This document shows, piece by piece, positions 1 through 5,792 of a stretch of DNA of 7,228 nucleotides. This DNA comes from Candidatus Zipacnadia bacterium (lineage in GTDB: Bacteria; Armatimonadota; Zipacnadia; Zipacnadales; Zipacnadaceae). The notes under the pieces were generated by a model that was given only the letters and a program-made list of their open reading frames with translations, did not search any database and was not told the DNA's origin. The stretch covers positions 1 to 7,228 of the forward strand of contig JALGTS010000057.1 in NCBI GenBank assembly GCA_029821255.1, read 5' to 3'. The stretch's first letter is position 1. Every line of letters begins with the position of its first letter. A program made the position numbers and the translations under genes.

Positions 1-2
1 TG

Positions 3-1112
3 ATAGCAGGCTGGGGTCTGGATTATTTCCGGGGCATATCCGGCCGTATCAATATCCTGCCGATTGATGCCTATACGCCACTGCTACTGATCAGCGTGTT
101 ATTTGCGGGGGGCGCTATTTTACTACTGAGCCGCGTACGCGCAGATACTCAGGTCTCCGCGACCGAACTTGCCCGGCTGTTCTTGCAGGGCAGCCCGCTG
201 CGGGCAATGGGCTCATTGGTACGATATCAGTTAGCTCGCGACGAGTCGGCGCGGGTTACAGTCACCGAGCGCATGGGTCTGGCCCGCAGTCCTCTGACAA
301 TTGATGAGTTGGTTGAGGCACTGCACGATCCTAGCTTCAATGTGTGCTATGAGGCGATCGTATCCGCGGCTCGCACCCGCCCGCATAATAGACTAACTGA
401 TGCGCTCATTGAGGTATTGGAGGGTCAGGAGCCGGAATTGGGCATTGCCGCAAGTTGGGCACTGGGGCGCATAGGCGATGTGCGTGCTGTAGGGGCATTG
501 CGTAAGGCTCTGGAATCACCGTATCCCCTACTGCGTGCAAGTGGCGCACGAGCGCTAGCAACTCTGGGCGATCGGGAGTCTATCCCATTGCTGCACAGGC
601 GGCTGCGGACCGAAGAGCACGAGAGTCTACGGGTAGCATATGCGTCGGCACTGGGGGCACTGCAGGCTACCCCGGCAATGGATGATGTACTCTCCTACCT
701 GCGGGGGCTTGATAGTGAGATGCTCCGGCGGGAGGCAGCTCTGGCGGTAGCGCGGATGGTCGGAGAAGAGCGCGCCTTTATCCGGTTGTGGCGACAGTTC
801 CGGGCGGACCCGGGCACCGCTGCTGCCGCAGCCCTGCTGATGGTGCATAAAAACCTGACAAAGCGAGACTGGATTCCCGCGGAGTCATTACGCACCATAG
901 AGGAGTGTGCAGAAGCGTTCGGCCTTGAAGATCTTGATAGAGGCCGTGAGCTGTTAGTCCAGTTACTCTACCAGTTGCCAATCGAAGGCTTCGGGGCAAC
1001 TGCATCGGTGGTGCTTGATGAATGTCGGCGGATGCTCAGCCAGACAAGACAGCAGCGTACCGAATATATTCTGCTGGCCTTGCATGTGCTGAGCACTGAC
1101 ACTGACAGATGA
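3..1112 (+). CDS. MFS-type transporter C-terminus fused to HEAT repeats (5' end outside window)
   Basis: The reading frame is open from the window edge to TGA at 1110-1112, giving 369 residues, so the gene begins upstream. A GTG at 96 is not a convincing start because the frame continues before it and that codon lies inside a membrane helix. Visible residues 1-25 contain a GWGLDYF stretch, and residues about 25-43 form one hydrophobic helix ending in SRVR, as expected for the last helix of a major facilitator transporter with a cytoplasmic tail. Residues about 101-220 are HEAT-like helical pairs with recurring ALG.IGD and A..LGDRESIPLL patterns. The remainder to residue 369 is helical and less regular. 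MFS proteins with C-terminal HEAT domains are known in bacteria; the substrate cannot be read here. The MFS assignment rests on a single helix and is an inference, while the HEAT part is clear. The next gene is convergent. Confidence 0.72.
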   Translation: MAGWGLDYFRGISGRINILPIDAYTPLLLISVLFAGGAILLLSRVRADTQVSATELARLFLQGSPLRAMGSLVRYQLARDESARVTVTERMGLARSPLTIDELVEALHDPSFNVCYEAIVSAARTRPHNRLTDALIEVLEGQEPELGIAASWALGRIGDVRAVGALRKALESPYPLLRASGARALATLGDRESIPLLHRRLRTEEHESLRVAYASALGALQATPAMDDVLSYLRGLDSEMLRREAALAVARMVGEERAFIRLWRQFRADPGTAAAAALLMVHKNLTKRDWIPAESLRTIEECAEAFGLEDLDRGRELLVQLLYQLPIEGFGATASVVLDECRRMLSQTRQQRTEYILLALHVLSTDTDR

Positions 1113-1150
1113 GCTATGGCTGTATATGGAACTGCTGGATACGAATGTTG

Positions 1151-1173
1151 TGAGGCATAAAGTTAGCACCTCA
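1151..1173. repeat. Short inverted repeat between convergent genes
   Basis: TGAGG (1151-1155) and CCTCA (1169-1173) could form a 5-bp hairpin in the 81-base gap between the two convergent stop codons. There is no T-tract on either side, so it is at best a weak bidirectional transcription end signal. Nothing else is recognisable in this gap. Confidence 0.2.
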
Positions 1174-1193
1174 TGGAGTGAACGGACCTCAAG

Positions 1194-2159
1194 TTACACC
1201 ACTTCCATCGTCGAAGGCGGCTTAGTGGTGATGTTGTAGGTGACGCTGACCACGCCCGGGACCTCTGTCACGATCCGGTGGCTCAGCTTCTCCAAGGTGT
1301 CCCAGCTAAGGTGAGTGGGAGTAGCCGTCCGTGCATCTATGCTATTCCAGCAGCGGATCTCAATCTGCTGGCCAAATTCGCGGCGGCCCTCCCGCATTCC
1401 GGTAACGCGATCCTCGTGCAATATTGCCATATACTGGAATGCATCAACGTCAGCCAGTTCCTCCTCGGTGATGGCAGTGGCCTGCCTAACTGTGGCTAAT
1501 CGCTCGCGAGTAACATCCCCGATTATCCGCGCCGCCAGCGCTGGCCCTGGGAAGGGCATTCGGTTATAGATAGATTCAGGAAGCCCCAGGGCCTGCGCCA
1601 CCTTCCTGACGCCGTCTTTGCGCAGTTGGATGAGCGGTTCAATGATTTGGTAACCAAAGGCCTGCTGGGGGTCGATGCCCAACTGCTGAAAGACATTGTG
1701 CTGGCGTTTGATCCCCGCTACAGTTTCATCTACATCGGTGAGGATAGTGCCTTGCAGCAGGTACTTGGCACCGCTTTCTCTGACCAGGCGGCCAAAGACG
1801 TCATGGTAGAAGGTTCGTGTGACCGCTTCGCGCTTCTCTTCAGGGTCAGTGATGCCGGCAAGTGCATTGAGGAACTCGTCCTGAGCATCAATTAGTTCGA
1901 CATTGACGCCCAGCTCAGCGAACAGCGCCACAATCTGCTGCGGCTCGTCCTGGCGCATCAGAGCATTGTCAATGAAATAGGTCTTGAGTCGATCACCAAG
2001 TGCCCTGTGCCCAAGCATAGTAACAGTCGCAGAATCAACTCCACCCGAGAGTGCATTGATGGCAATCGAGTCCCCTACGGTGGCCGAAATCGCTTCCAGT
2101 TGGGTGGCTATGAACTGCTCAGCATCTAATCTGTCTGCAGGGATCTCTTCAATTGCCAT
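1194..2159 (-). CDS. guaA: Stand-alone GMP synthase-type ATP-pyrophosphatase (GuaA C-terminal half)
   Basis: The 321-residue protein matches the ATP-pyrophosphatase and dimerisation parts of GMP synthase, which adenylylates XMP and aminates it to GMP. Seen directly: the PP-loop SGGVDS at 38-43, an H.ALGD segment at 51-56, DPEEKR at 105-110, QGT at 136-138, EPL..LRKDGVR at 174-185, FPGPALAAR at 203-211, and a C-terminal NEV-like region (TEVPGVVSVTYNITTKPP, 298-315) that corresponds to the XMP-binding tail. There is no class I glutamine amidotransferase domain at the N-terminus and none elsewhere in the window, so the enzyme would use a separate subunit, as in archaea, or free ammonia. Several family signatures differ (GTILTDVDET for GTxYPDxIES; the end is MEVV rather than IEWE). 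Related stand-alone proteins are sometimes labelled ExsB family, so the substrate is not certain. The ATG at 2159 follows GAGGAGAG by 9 bases. Confidence 0.82.
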   Translation of the reverse strand: MAIEEIPADRLDAEQFIATQLEAISATVGDSIAINALSGGVDSATVTMLGHRALGDRLKTYFIDNALMRQDEPQQIVALFAELGVNVELIDAQDEFLNALAGITDPEEKREAVTRTFYHDVFGRLVRESGAKYLLQGTILTDVDETVAGIKRQHNVFQQLGIDPQQAFGYQIIEPLIQLRKDGVRKVAQALGLPESIYNRMPFPGPALAARIIGDVTRERLATVRQATAITEEELADVDAFQYMAILHEDRVTGMREGRREFGQQIEIRCWNSIDARTATPTHLSWDTLEKLSHRIVTEVPGVVSVTYNITTKPPSTMEVV

Positions 2160-2168
2160 TTGTTACTT

Positions 2169-2176
2169 CTCTCCTC
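2169..2176 (-). promoter_or_regulatory. Ribosome binding site of the GMP synthase-like gene
   Basis: On the minus strand GAGGAGAG lies 9 bases before the ATG at 2159-2157. It fixes the start of the GMP synthase-like gene. Confidence 0.7.
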
Positions 2177-2203
2177 TATGGGTGGTGATTTGAGCTCACG
2201 GTA

Positions 2204-2256
2204 CCAACTTGGGCACCTGCAAGAGCTGTTACTTAAGTAGCAGGATGCCAACTTGG
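2204..2256. repeat. Paired CCAACTTGG elements flanking an 18-bp imperfect palindrome
   Basis: The 9-base sequence CCAACTTGG occurs at 2204-2212 and again at 2248-2256. Each copy is itself a pseudo-palindrome (CCAA-N-TTGG), and their centres are 44 bases apart, about four helical turns. Between them, CTGTTACTT/AAGTAGCAG at 2226-2243 is an 18-bp palindrome with one mismatched pair and a perfect 10-bp core. The set lies 45-97 bases upstream of the GMP synthase-like start codon, where a repressor or activator operator, or a leader RNA structure, would be expected. The symmetry is observed; a regulatory role is inference. Confidence 0.4.
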
Positions 2257-2321
2257 TTAGTTATGCAGACTGTTGCTTATGCATCTATTTAGCTTACCGG
2301 CGGGTAGATCGCCTGCCTGGA

Positions 2322-3098
2322 TCAGCCTTCCGGATAACAGGTTACTACTGTTTCCGGGTCGCCTGCATTAGGGCCGTTGCGGAAATGGATTTCATAGCGC
2401 AGCGGTACACTGCGGTCACCCAGGGCTACACGGGGCGTAGCAATTGCCCCTTGGTAGGTACCATCAGCCTTAGGCAGATGGCGAATCCCAGGCACCTTGC
2501 GGAGTACTTCTCCGGTGTCGGCGCGCTTGACCACGGTCCAGATTGTCTGCAGCACACCAGGAGTCGCTTTGATGCTGAACTCGGTGCGTGTGCCCAGGCG
2601 GTCGCCGTTGCGCGGCGAATAGACAATGGGAGCGCCGACGTGCACGCCCTGGGTGCTGGTTGGAGTTGTCGCGCCTGGAGGGACGGCCAGCGAGATGCTC
2701 ACTGTCTGGGTGGCCTGATTCCAGCCCACATCAGCCCCGAAGGCCTCAGCGGGGAAGCGCACCGGCACATAGGTATGACCGGCAATCAGTCGGGCGGGGA
2801 CATCTAAGGATACAGGCTCTCCGTCCACAAAGCCTACTTGCTTACCAATGGTTAATACTACCGTTGTGCCTTCGCGTACGGCGGTGGCTGTCTGTGTGGC
2901 GCTGTCCCAGTCAACAGTGGCATGCAACGCCTCAAAGACAGTCCGCATTGGCAACAGCACACGCCCGCTGATCTCTACGGCAGGCGGCTGGGCGGGTAAC
3001 TGCTGCCCATTGACTACCACGTTGATTGCCAGCGCTGACGTGGTGGAAGCGACGAAGACAGCTACGACGACAACTAAAACCAGCTTGAATCTGTTCAT
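2322..3098 (-). CDS. Secreted copper amine oxidase N-terminal (stalk) domain protein
   Basis: The 258-residue protein starts at ATG 3098, chosen because a near-perfect AAAGGAGG lies 7 bases upstream and a signal peptide begins there: MNRFK, then a hydrophobic run to about residue 19 and a likely cleavage after SALA (residue 24). No lipobox cysteine is visible, so secretion or loose wall association is expected. Residues about 27-136 form a copper-amine-oxidase-N-like domain with the typical doubled pattern: LLPMRTVFEALHATVDWD (48-65) and YVPVRFPAEAFGADVGWN (110-127). Despite its name this family is usually a non-catalytic extracellular stalk, and no amine oxidase catalytic domain follows. A Pro/Thr-rich linker (139-150) leads to a beta-rich region (about 153-258) that resembles an Ig-like fold but that I cannot assign. 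The longer frame reaching 3197 would bury the signal peptide and is rejected. The partner or ligand is unknown. Confidence 0.85.
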   Translation of the reverse strand: MNRFKLVLVVVVAVFVASTTSALAINVVVNGQQLPAQPPAVEISGRVLLPMRTVFEALHATVDWDSATQTATAVREGTTVVLTIGKQVGFVDGEPVSLDVPARLIAGHTYVPVRFPAEAFGADVGWNQATQTVSISLAVPPGATTPTSTQGVHVGAPIVYSPRNGDRLGTRTEFSIKATPGVLQTIWTVVKRADTGEVLRKVPGIRHLPKADGTYQGAIATPRVALGDRSVPLRYEIHFRNGPNAGDPETVVTCYPEG

Positions 3099-3105
3099 AC
3101 CTAAT

Positions 3106-3113
3106 CCTCCTTT
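3106..3113 (-). promoter_or_regulatory. Strong ribosome binding site of the stalk-domain gene
   Basis: AAAGGAGG on the minus strand lies 7 bases before the ATG at 3098-3096. It decides the start against an in-frame upstream ATG at 3176-3174, whose own AAGGAG lies only one base away and is too close to serve it. Confidence 0.8.
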
Positions 3114-3114
3114 G

Positions 3115-3140
3115 ACAACATATTGATCCTGGCATGTTGT
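3115..3140 (-). repeat. Perfect 7-bp inverted repeat just before the stalk-gene ribosome binding site
   Basis: ACAACAT (3115-3121) and ATGTTGT (3134-3140) are exact inverted copies separated by 12 bases. On the minus strand the repeat ends one base before the AAAGGAGG site. It could be an operator or a leader hairpin that affects ribosome access. There is no T-tract, so it is not a terminator. Function is inferred from position only. Confidence 0.4.
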
Positions 3141-3213
3141 GCACGGCCTGGTAGACTGTTCGGCAGCCTGATGCATTCTCCTTCTTGGATGTCGCACGAT
3201 GGGCTTGCCAAGG

Positions 3214-3924
3214 TCAGTGTGTGAATCGATACTTGATCAGCGTCCAGATGGCGATTACTCCGTCGGTCCAGCGAATCTTTTTGCCGCTCTGGGAGTTGCG
3301 GGGCTGATAGTTGATGGGAACCTCATAAATTGTATAGCCAGCGCGGGCAACTTTGGCAGTAACTTCTGGGCAGAATTCAAATCTGACACACTGCAGATCT
3401 ATCGATTTAATCAGCTCGGCGTCAAAGACCTTGTAGGCGGTAGCCTCGTCGGTCAGGTGAGTGCCGTACAACAAATTGGCCAGCCGGGGCAGAATCCAGT
3501 TAGCGAGGCGATTGGGCAGGGCCATCCCTTTAATCTTCCGGTGGAACCTGGTTCCGTAGACAACCTGGGCCTGGCCAGAGAGTATGGGGGCCAGCAGTTT
3601 AGGATAATCCTGGGGGTCGTACTCAATGTCAGCGTCCTGAATCAGCACGATATCGCCAGTAGCATGTGCGAGGCCAAGGCGGATTGCCGCTCCCTTGCCA
3701 CGGTTCTGTGGTGAAGTGATGAGATTGACATCAAGCAGCGATTGCTCGGCGAATTGTCGTACGATCTCCGCCGAACGATCAGTCGAGCCGTCATCTATTG
3801 CGATTATTTCCTTGCTCAGGTTCCCAATGTCGACCTGAGCAATTTCGTCGAGCACCTGCCCGATGGTGCTCTCCTCGTTGTAGATAGGGATGATGATGGA
3901 AAGACGCACATAGCGACCGCTCAC
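3214..3924 (-). CDS. Family 2 glycosyltransferase, dolichyl/polyprenyl-phosphate mannosyltransferase (DPM1) type
   Basis: The 236-residue protein is a GT-A fold glycosyltransferase that would transfer a sugar from a nucleotide sugar to a polyprenyl phosphate at the cytoplasmic face of the membrane. Motifs in order: IIPIYNEE (11-18), AIDDGSTD (42-49), NRGKGAA (74-80), the metal-binding QDADIEYDP (96-104, DAD at 97-99), YGTRF (123-127), LTDEATAYKVF (157-167), FEFCPEVTAKVARAGY (182-197), EVPINYQPR (201-209) and SGKKIRWTDG (213-222). This set is typical of DPM1-like enzymes. There is no C-terminal membrane helix pair, so it is the short soluble or peripheral form. The start is GTG at 3924, with AGGGAG 8 bases upstream. 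The gene is divergent from the GNAT gene and may be first in a minus-strand unit with the stalk-domain gene, across a 115-base gap. The sugar and acceptor are not determined. Confidence 0.88.
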   Translation of the reverse strand: MSGRYVRLSIIIPIYNEESTIGQVLDEIAQVDIGNLSKEIIAIDDGSTDRSAEIVRQFAEQSLLDVNLITSPQNRGKGAAIRLGLAHATGDIVLIQDADIEYDPQDYPKLLAPILSGQAQVVYGTRFHRKIKGMALPNRLANWILPRLANLLYGTHLTDEATAYKVFDAELIKSIDLQCVRFEFCPEVTAKVARAGYTIYEVPINYQPRNSQSGKKIRWTDGVIAIWTLIKYRFTH

Positions 3925-4194
3925 TGAGCGTTCTCCCTGAGTGCAGTGCAGGTTTTGCCGGCAGTAGACTATGTCTCAGGCCCTTGCAATAGACGGGAAC
4001 CTTGGGCAACTACCTCGGCTGCGCTGGACCTCTACCGATGCGTCAGCAACTGCTATGGAGTATACCACAACCATGGCATAGTGACAACCAGCAGCGGTAG
4101 GCATAGAGTTATGGCCCTCAACAAGGAATCGGGCCACAGACTGGCGAATGCGAAGCTTGCTACAAGACCACGGTACTGAGCAAAGGAGAGAGCA
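3925..4194. other. Divergent intergenic region between glycosyltransferase and GNAT genes
   Basis: These 270 bases must contain both promoters, but I cannot point to a convincing -35/-10 pair for either strand. Seen directly: the minus-strand AGGGAG (3933-3938) for the glycosyltransferase and AAAGGAGAG (4182-4190) for the GNAT gene. There is also a short inverted pair CTATG...CATAG with an NcoI-type CCATGG beside its second arm, around 4052-4080. Open frames in this region lack ribosome binding sites and look like noise. Confidence 0.45.
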
Positions 4195-5268
4195 GTGACT
4201 GCGAAAAAGGTACCGCCTGATCGTGAGATTGAGTCAATCACAATCAAGGACGGCCGTGAGGTGGAGCTGTTTGTATACAGCGGAGACGACCCGCCGCCAT
4301 ACGAGTTACGAGTGCGTATTCGAGAGACGCTGCTCAATCCAGAAGCCCCCTGGATCTCTTACGGCGAACAAGTTCATCTAACCAAGGCGCTATCTGGCCA
4401 GATAGCCGATCAGAGCCGCGACTACTACTACATTGCGGTCCTTGGTGACGAAGTTGTCGGCACAACTTGGCTGGGCACAGATAGGCGACACCTCGGCATC
4501 GGAAGCATCGGTAGTGTCTACACTGTCCCGAAGCTGCGGCGGCAGGGTCTCGCCTCGGCCTTGGTTGCGCGGGCCTGCGCTGATTTCGAGCAGGCGGGTG
4601 GCAGGGCACTGTATCTGGCAACGGGTAATCCCGGTGCTCGGCGGATCTATGAACAAGCTGGATTTGTCGCTTATAACGGAAATGTGATGCGCCGGGTTAG
4701 CCCGGGTATATCCGCCCAACAACTGGATGAGTGGCTGTTTGGCTCGGCTGACAGAAAACAGGTCCGTTCAGCCCACTGGGGCGATCTGGCGCGAGCAACA
4801 GCGCTTTTTACTCGGCCGCATCCCTGGCTTATCAAAGACTACCGGGAGGGCATCTACTCTCACCCGGAGTTGCCGTTGCAGCGGTGCAATTCAATCTTTA
4901 TTGCGCTGATGCTCAGATCAACGCAGCCAGGAGCCTGCCTGTTGGTGCTGGAAACCCCTGGGGGCGGTATACTGGGAACCGCCAGCATCACCCCCCTGGA
5001 CAACCAAGCGCAAGCGGAGACGGCAGAATTAGAAATCTTTGTGGCCCCTGAACACATCAGCGAGGCGCCGTTACTGCTGGATGAAGTCAGGAATCGCGCC
5101 CGCCAGAGGCATGTCAAGCGGCTGCTGGCATGGGTGGCTGCCTGCGATTCCGGCCGAATGTCACTGCTGGAGCAGGCAGGGTTCGCCCAGCAGGCCGAAC
5201 TGCCCGGGCAGCTTGTTGTCGGTGACCAGGAGATTGATCTGTACTTGCTGCTATGTCAACTAAGCTGA
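4195..5268 (+). CDS. Tandem GNAT-fold acetyltransferase with a degenerate second domain
   Basis: The protein has 357 residues. The GTG start at 4195 is supported by AAAGGAGAG ending 4 bases upstream. Residues about 37-170 form an N-acetyltransferase domain: a beta-strand pair around YYYIAVLGDEVVGTTWLG (77-94), the acetyl-CoA pyrophosphate loop LRRQGLA within 114-120, and motif B NPGARRIYEQAGF (145-157). Residues about 190-357 look like a second GNAT fold (ELEIFVAPEH at 278-287; SLLEQAGF at 323-330), but the R/Q-x-x-G-x-G/A loop is replaced by HISEAPLLL, so this half probably does not bind acetyl-CoA. Two-domain GNATs with one active half are a known arrangement. The acceptor, which could be an amine, antibiotic or protein terminus, is not readable. 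It is a soluble cytoplasmic protein, probably transcribed alone: its left neighbour is divergent and a gene-poor region follows. Confidence 0.8.
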   Translation: MTAKKVPPDREIESITIKDGREVELFVYSGDDPPPYELRVRIRETLLNPEAPWISYGEQVHLTKALSGQIADQSRDYYYIAVLGDEVVGTTWLGTDRRHLGIGSIGSVYTVPKLRRQGLASALVARACADFEQAGGRALYLATGNPGARRIYEQAGFVAYNGNVMRRVSPGISAQQLDEWLFGSADRKQVRSAHWGDLARATALFTRPHPWLIKDYREGIYSHPELPLQRCNSIFIALMLRSTQPGACLLVLETPGGGILGTASITPLDNQAQAETAELEIFVAPEHISEAPLLLDEVRNRARQRHVKRLLAWVAACDSGRMSLLEQAGFAQQAELPGQLVVGDQEIDLYLLLCQLS

Positions 5269-5271
5269 CAG

Positions 5272-5288
5272 CCAGCGGCTTCGGCTGG
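5272..5288 (+). terminator. Possible weak terminator after the GNAT gene
   Basis: CCAGC (5272-5276) pairs with GCTGG (5284-5288) around a 7-base loop, starting 4 bases after the GNAT stop codon. The position is right for a terminator, but the following bases (ATTATGCTT) are not a real T-tract, so strength is doubtful. Confidence 0.3.
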
Positions 5289-5331
5289 ATTATGCTTGAG
5301 GGCAACTCAGGTTGGTGCTGGGGATAGATTG

Positions 5332-5481
5332 TCAGTCCGCTGGTGACGGCAAGTAGGCGTGGCCTTCGTAGTCATTCATCAGAATACCGGCCAGTTCTGC
5401 ACTGATGTTGATCCACACATTCTTGTCACCGATCCGCAATCCATTCGCGAGCTGGTTACCCTGTGCACGTGGACAACTATC
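5332..5481 (-). pseudogene. C-terminal remnant of an unidentified protein
   Basis: On the minus strand a frame is open from just after TAA (5484-5482) to TGA (5334-5332), 49 codons. Its translation is protein-like in composition: it contains GLRIGDKNVWIN, ISAELAGILMNDYEGHAY and ends LPSPAD. It has no ATG at the beginning and no ribosome binding site; the only internal candidates are TTG, GTG or a late ATG. I read it as the tail of a gene whose 5' part is lost, since neither other minus-strand frame continues it upstream. The family is not recognised. A chance open frame is possible at this length. Confidence 0.35.
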
Positions 5482-5512
5482 TTAATAAGAGCTGTGTGGC
5501 CTGGCTGCTGAT

Positions 5513-5632
5513 ATGAACCGTATCACTGTGATTAAAGAGCGGGAATTTGAGGCTCTTTGCGGCACGATTACATACTTTGGAGGTAGTAGCTCTACCTATG
5601 ATGACTTGGCCGTGTCTTTGCTACTCCGGTAG
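5513..5632 (+). CDS. Small ORF of 39 codons, function unknown
   Basis: ATG 5513 to TAG 5630-5632 encodes 39 residues beginning MNRITVIKEREFEAL and containing a TYFGGSSSTYDDLA segment. The frame is open a further 24 bases upstream (from 5489), so it may be a fragment of something longer. No clear ribosome binding site precedes the ATG. The stop is followed 18 bases later by the GTG of the next small segment, with a good GGGAGG between, which gives an operon-like spacing. No membrane helix or known motif is visible. It could be a real small gene, the start of a broken gene, or chance. Confidence 0.3.
   Translation: MNRITVIKEREFEALCGTITYFGGSSSTYDDLAVSLLLR
5534..5558. repeat. Perfect 7-bp inverted repeat inside the 39-codon ORF
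   Basis: AAAGAGC (5534-5540) and GCTCTTT (5552-5558) are exact inverted copies with an 11-base loop. Each strand has only three T bases after the stem, so termination would be weak. It may simply reflect codons KER...AL. Confidence 0.3.
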
Positions 5633-5650
5633 CCAATGAGGGAGGATGTA

Positions 5651-5780
5651 GTGGACATCAATTTGGGCTTACGACGGGGAAGGAATCACACTCTCCGTCT
5701 GGAAAGGAAAAAGCAAGGAGCGGCGCGAATCAGTTGTAATTCAGGCCAGAGCCGTTCAGCAAACAAACCCGAAAGCCTGA
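5651..5780 (+). pseudogene. Probable frameshifted small gene ending in the terminator
   Basis: GTG at 5651 has GGGAGG five bases upstream (5640-5645). The frame begins MDINLGL and then turns arginine-rich and runs into the next gene. Skipping one base near 5671 moves it to the frame that reads DGEGITLSVWKGK, then KERRESVVIQARAV, and ends NPKA at TGA 5778-5780, directly followed by TAA. The corrected product would be about 42 residues. Three things support real coding: the good ribosome binding site, the natural composition after the shift, and a double stop sitting in the loop of an intrinsic terminator. Without the shift, the second frame is open only from 5652 and has no start. It is not a recognised family. 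Sequencing error or programmed frameshifting are alternatives. Confidence 0.35.
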
Positions 5781-5792
5781 TAAAGGCTTTTT
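5772..5792 (+). terminator. Intrinsic (Rho-independent) terminator
   Basis: AAAGCC (5772-5777) pairs with GGCTTT (5785-5790) around the 7-base loop TGATAAA, and the 3' arm runs into five T (5788-5792). It ends only 2 bases before the AGGAG of the zinc dehydrogenase gene. It may end a small plus-strand unit or act as an attenuator in the dehydrogenase leader. An upstream AGAGCC (5748-5753) could pair with the same 3' arm through one G-U pair. Confidence 0.6.

Noticed and set aside
96..98. GTG at 96 as the start of the HEAT-repeat protein
   Set aside because: The frame is open to the window edge, the codon falls inside a hydrophobic helix, and no ribosome binding site precedes it.
1626..1895. 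89-codon plus-strand frame opposite the GMP synthase-like gene
   Set aside because: It is the antisense shadow of a conserved coding region with clear motifs on the minus strand.
3099..3197. Extending the stalk-domain protein to an in-frame ATG at 3197 or 3176
   Set aside because: The signal peptide would be buried behind 26-33 extra residues. The ATG at 3176 has its AAGGAG only one base away, while ATG 3098 has AAAGGAGG at ideal spacing.
3946..4179. 77-codon plus-strand frame in the divergent intergenic region
   Set aside because: It has a GTG start without a ribosome binding site, an unnatural residue mix, and it overlaps the space needed for two promoters.
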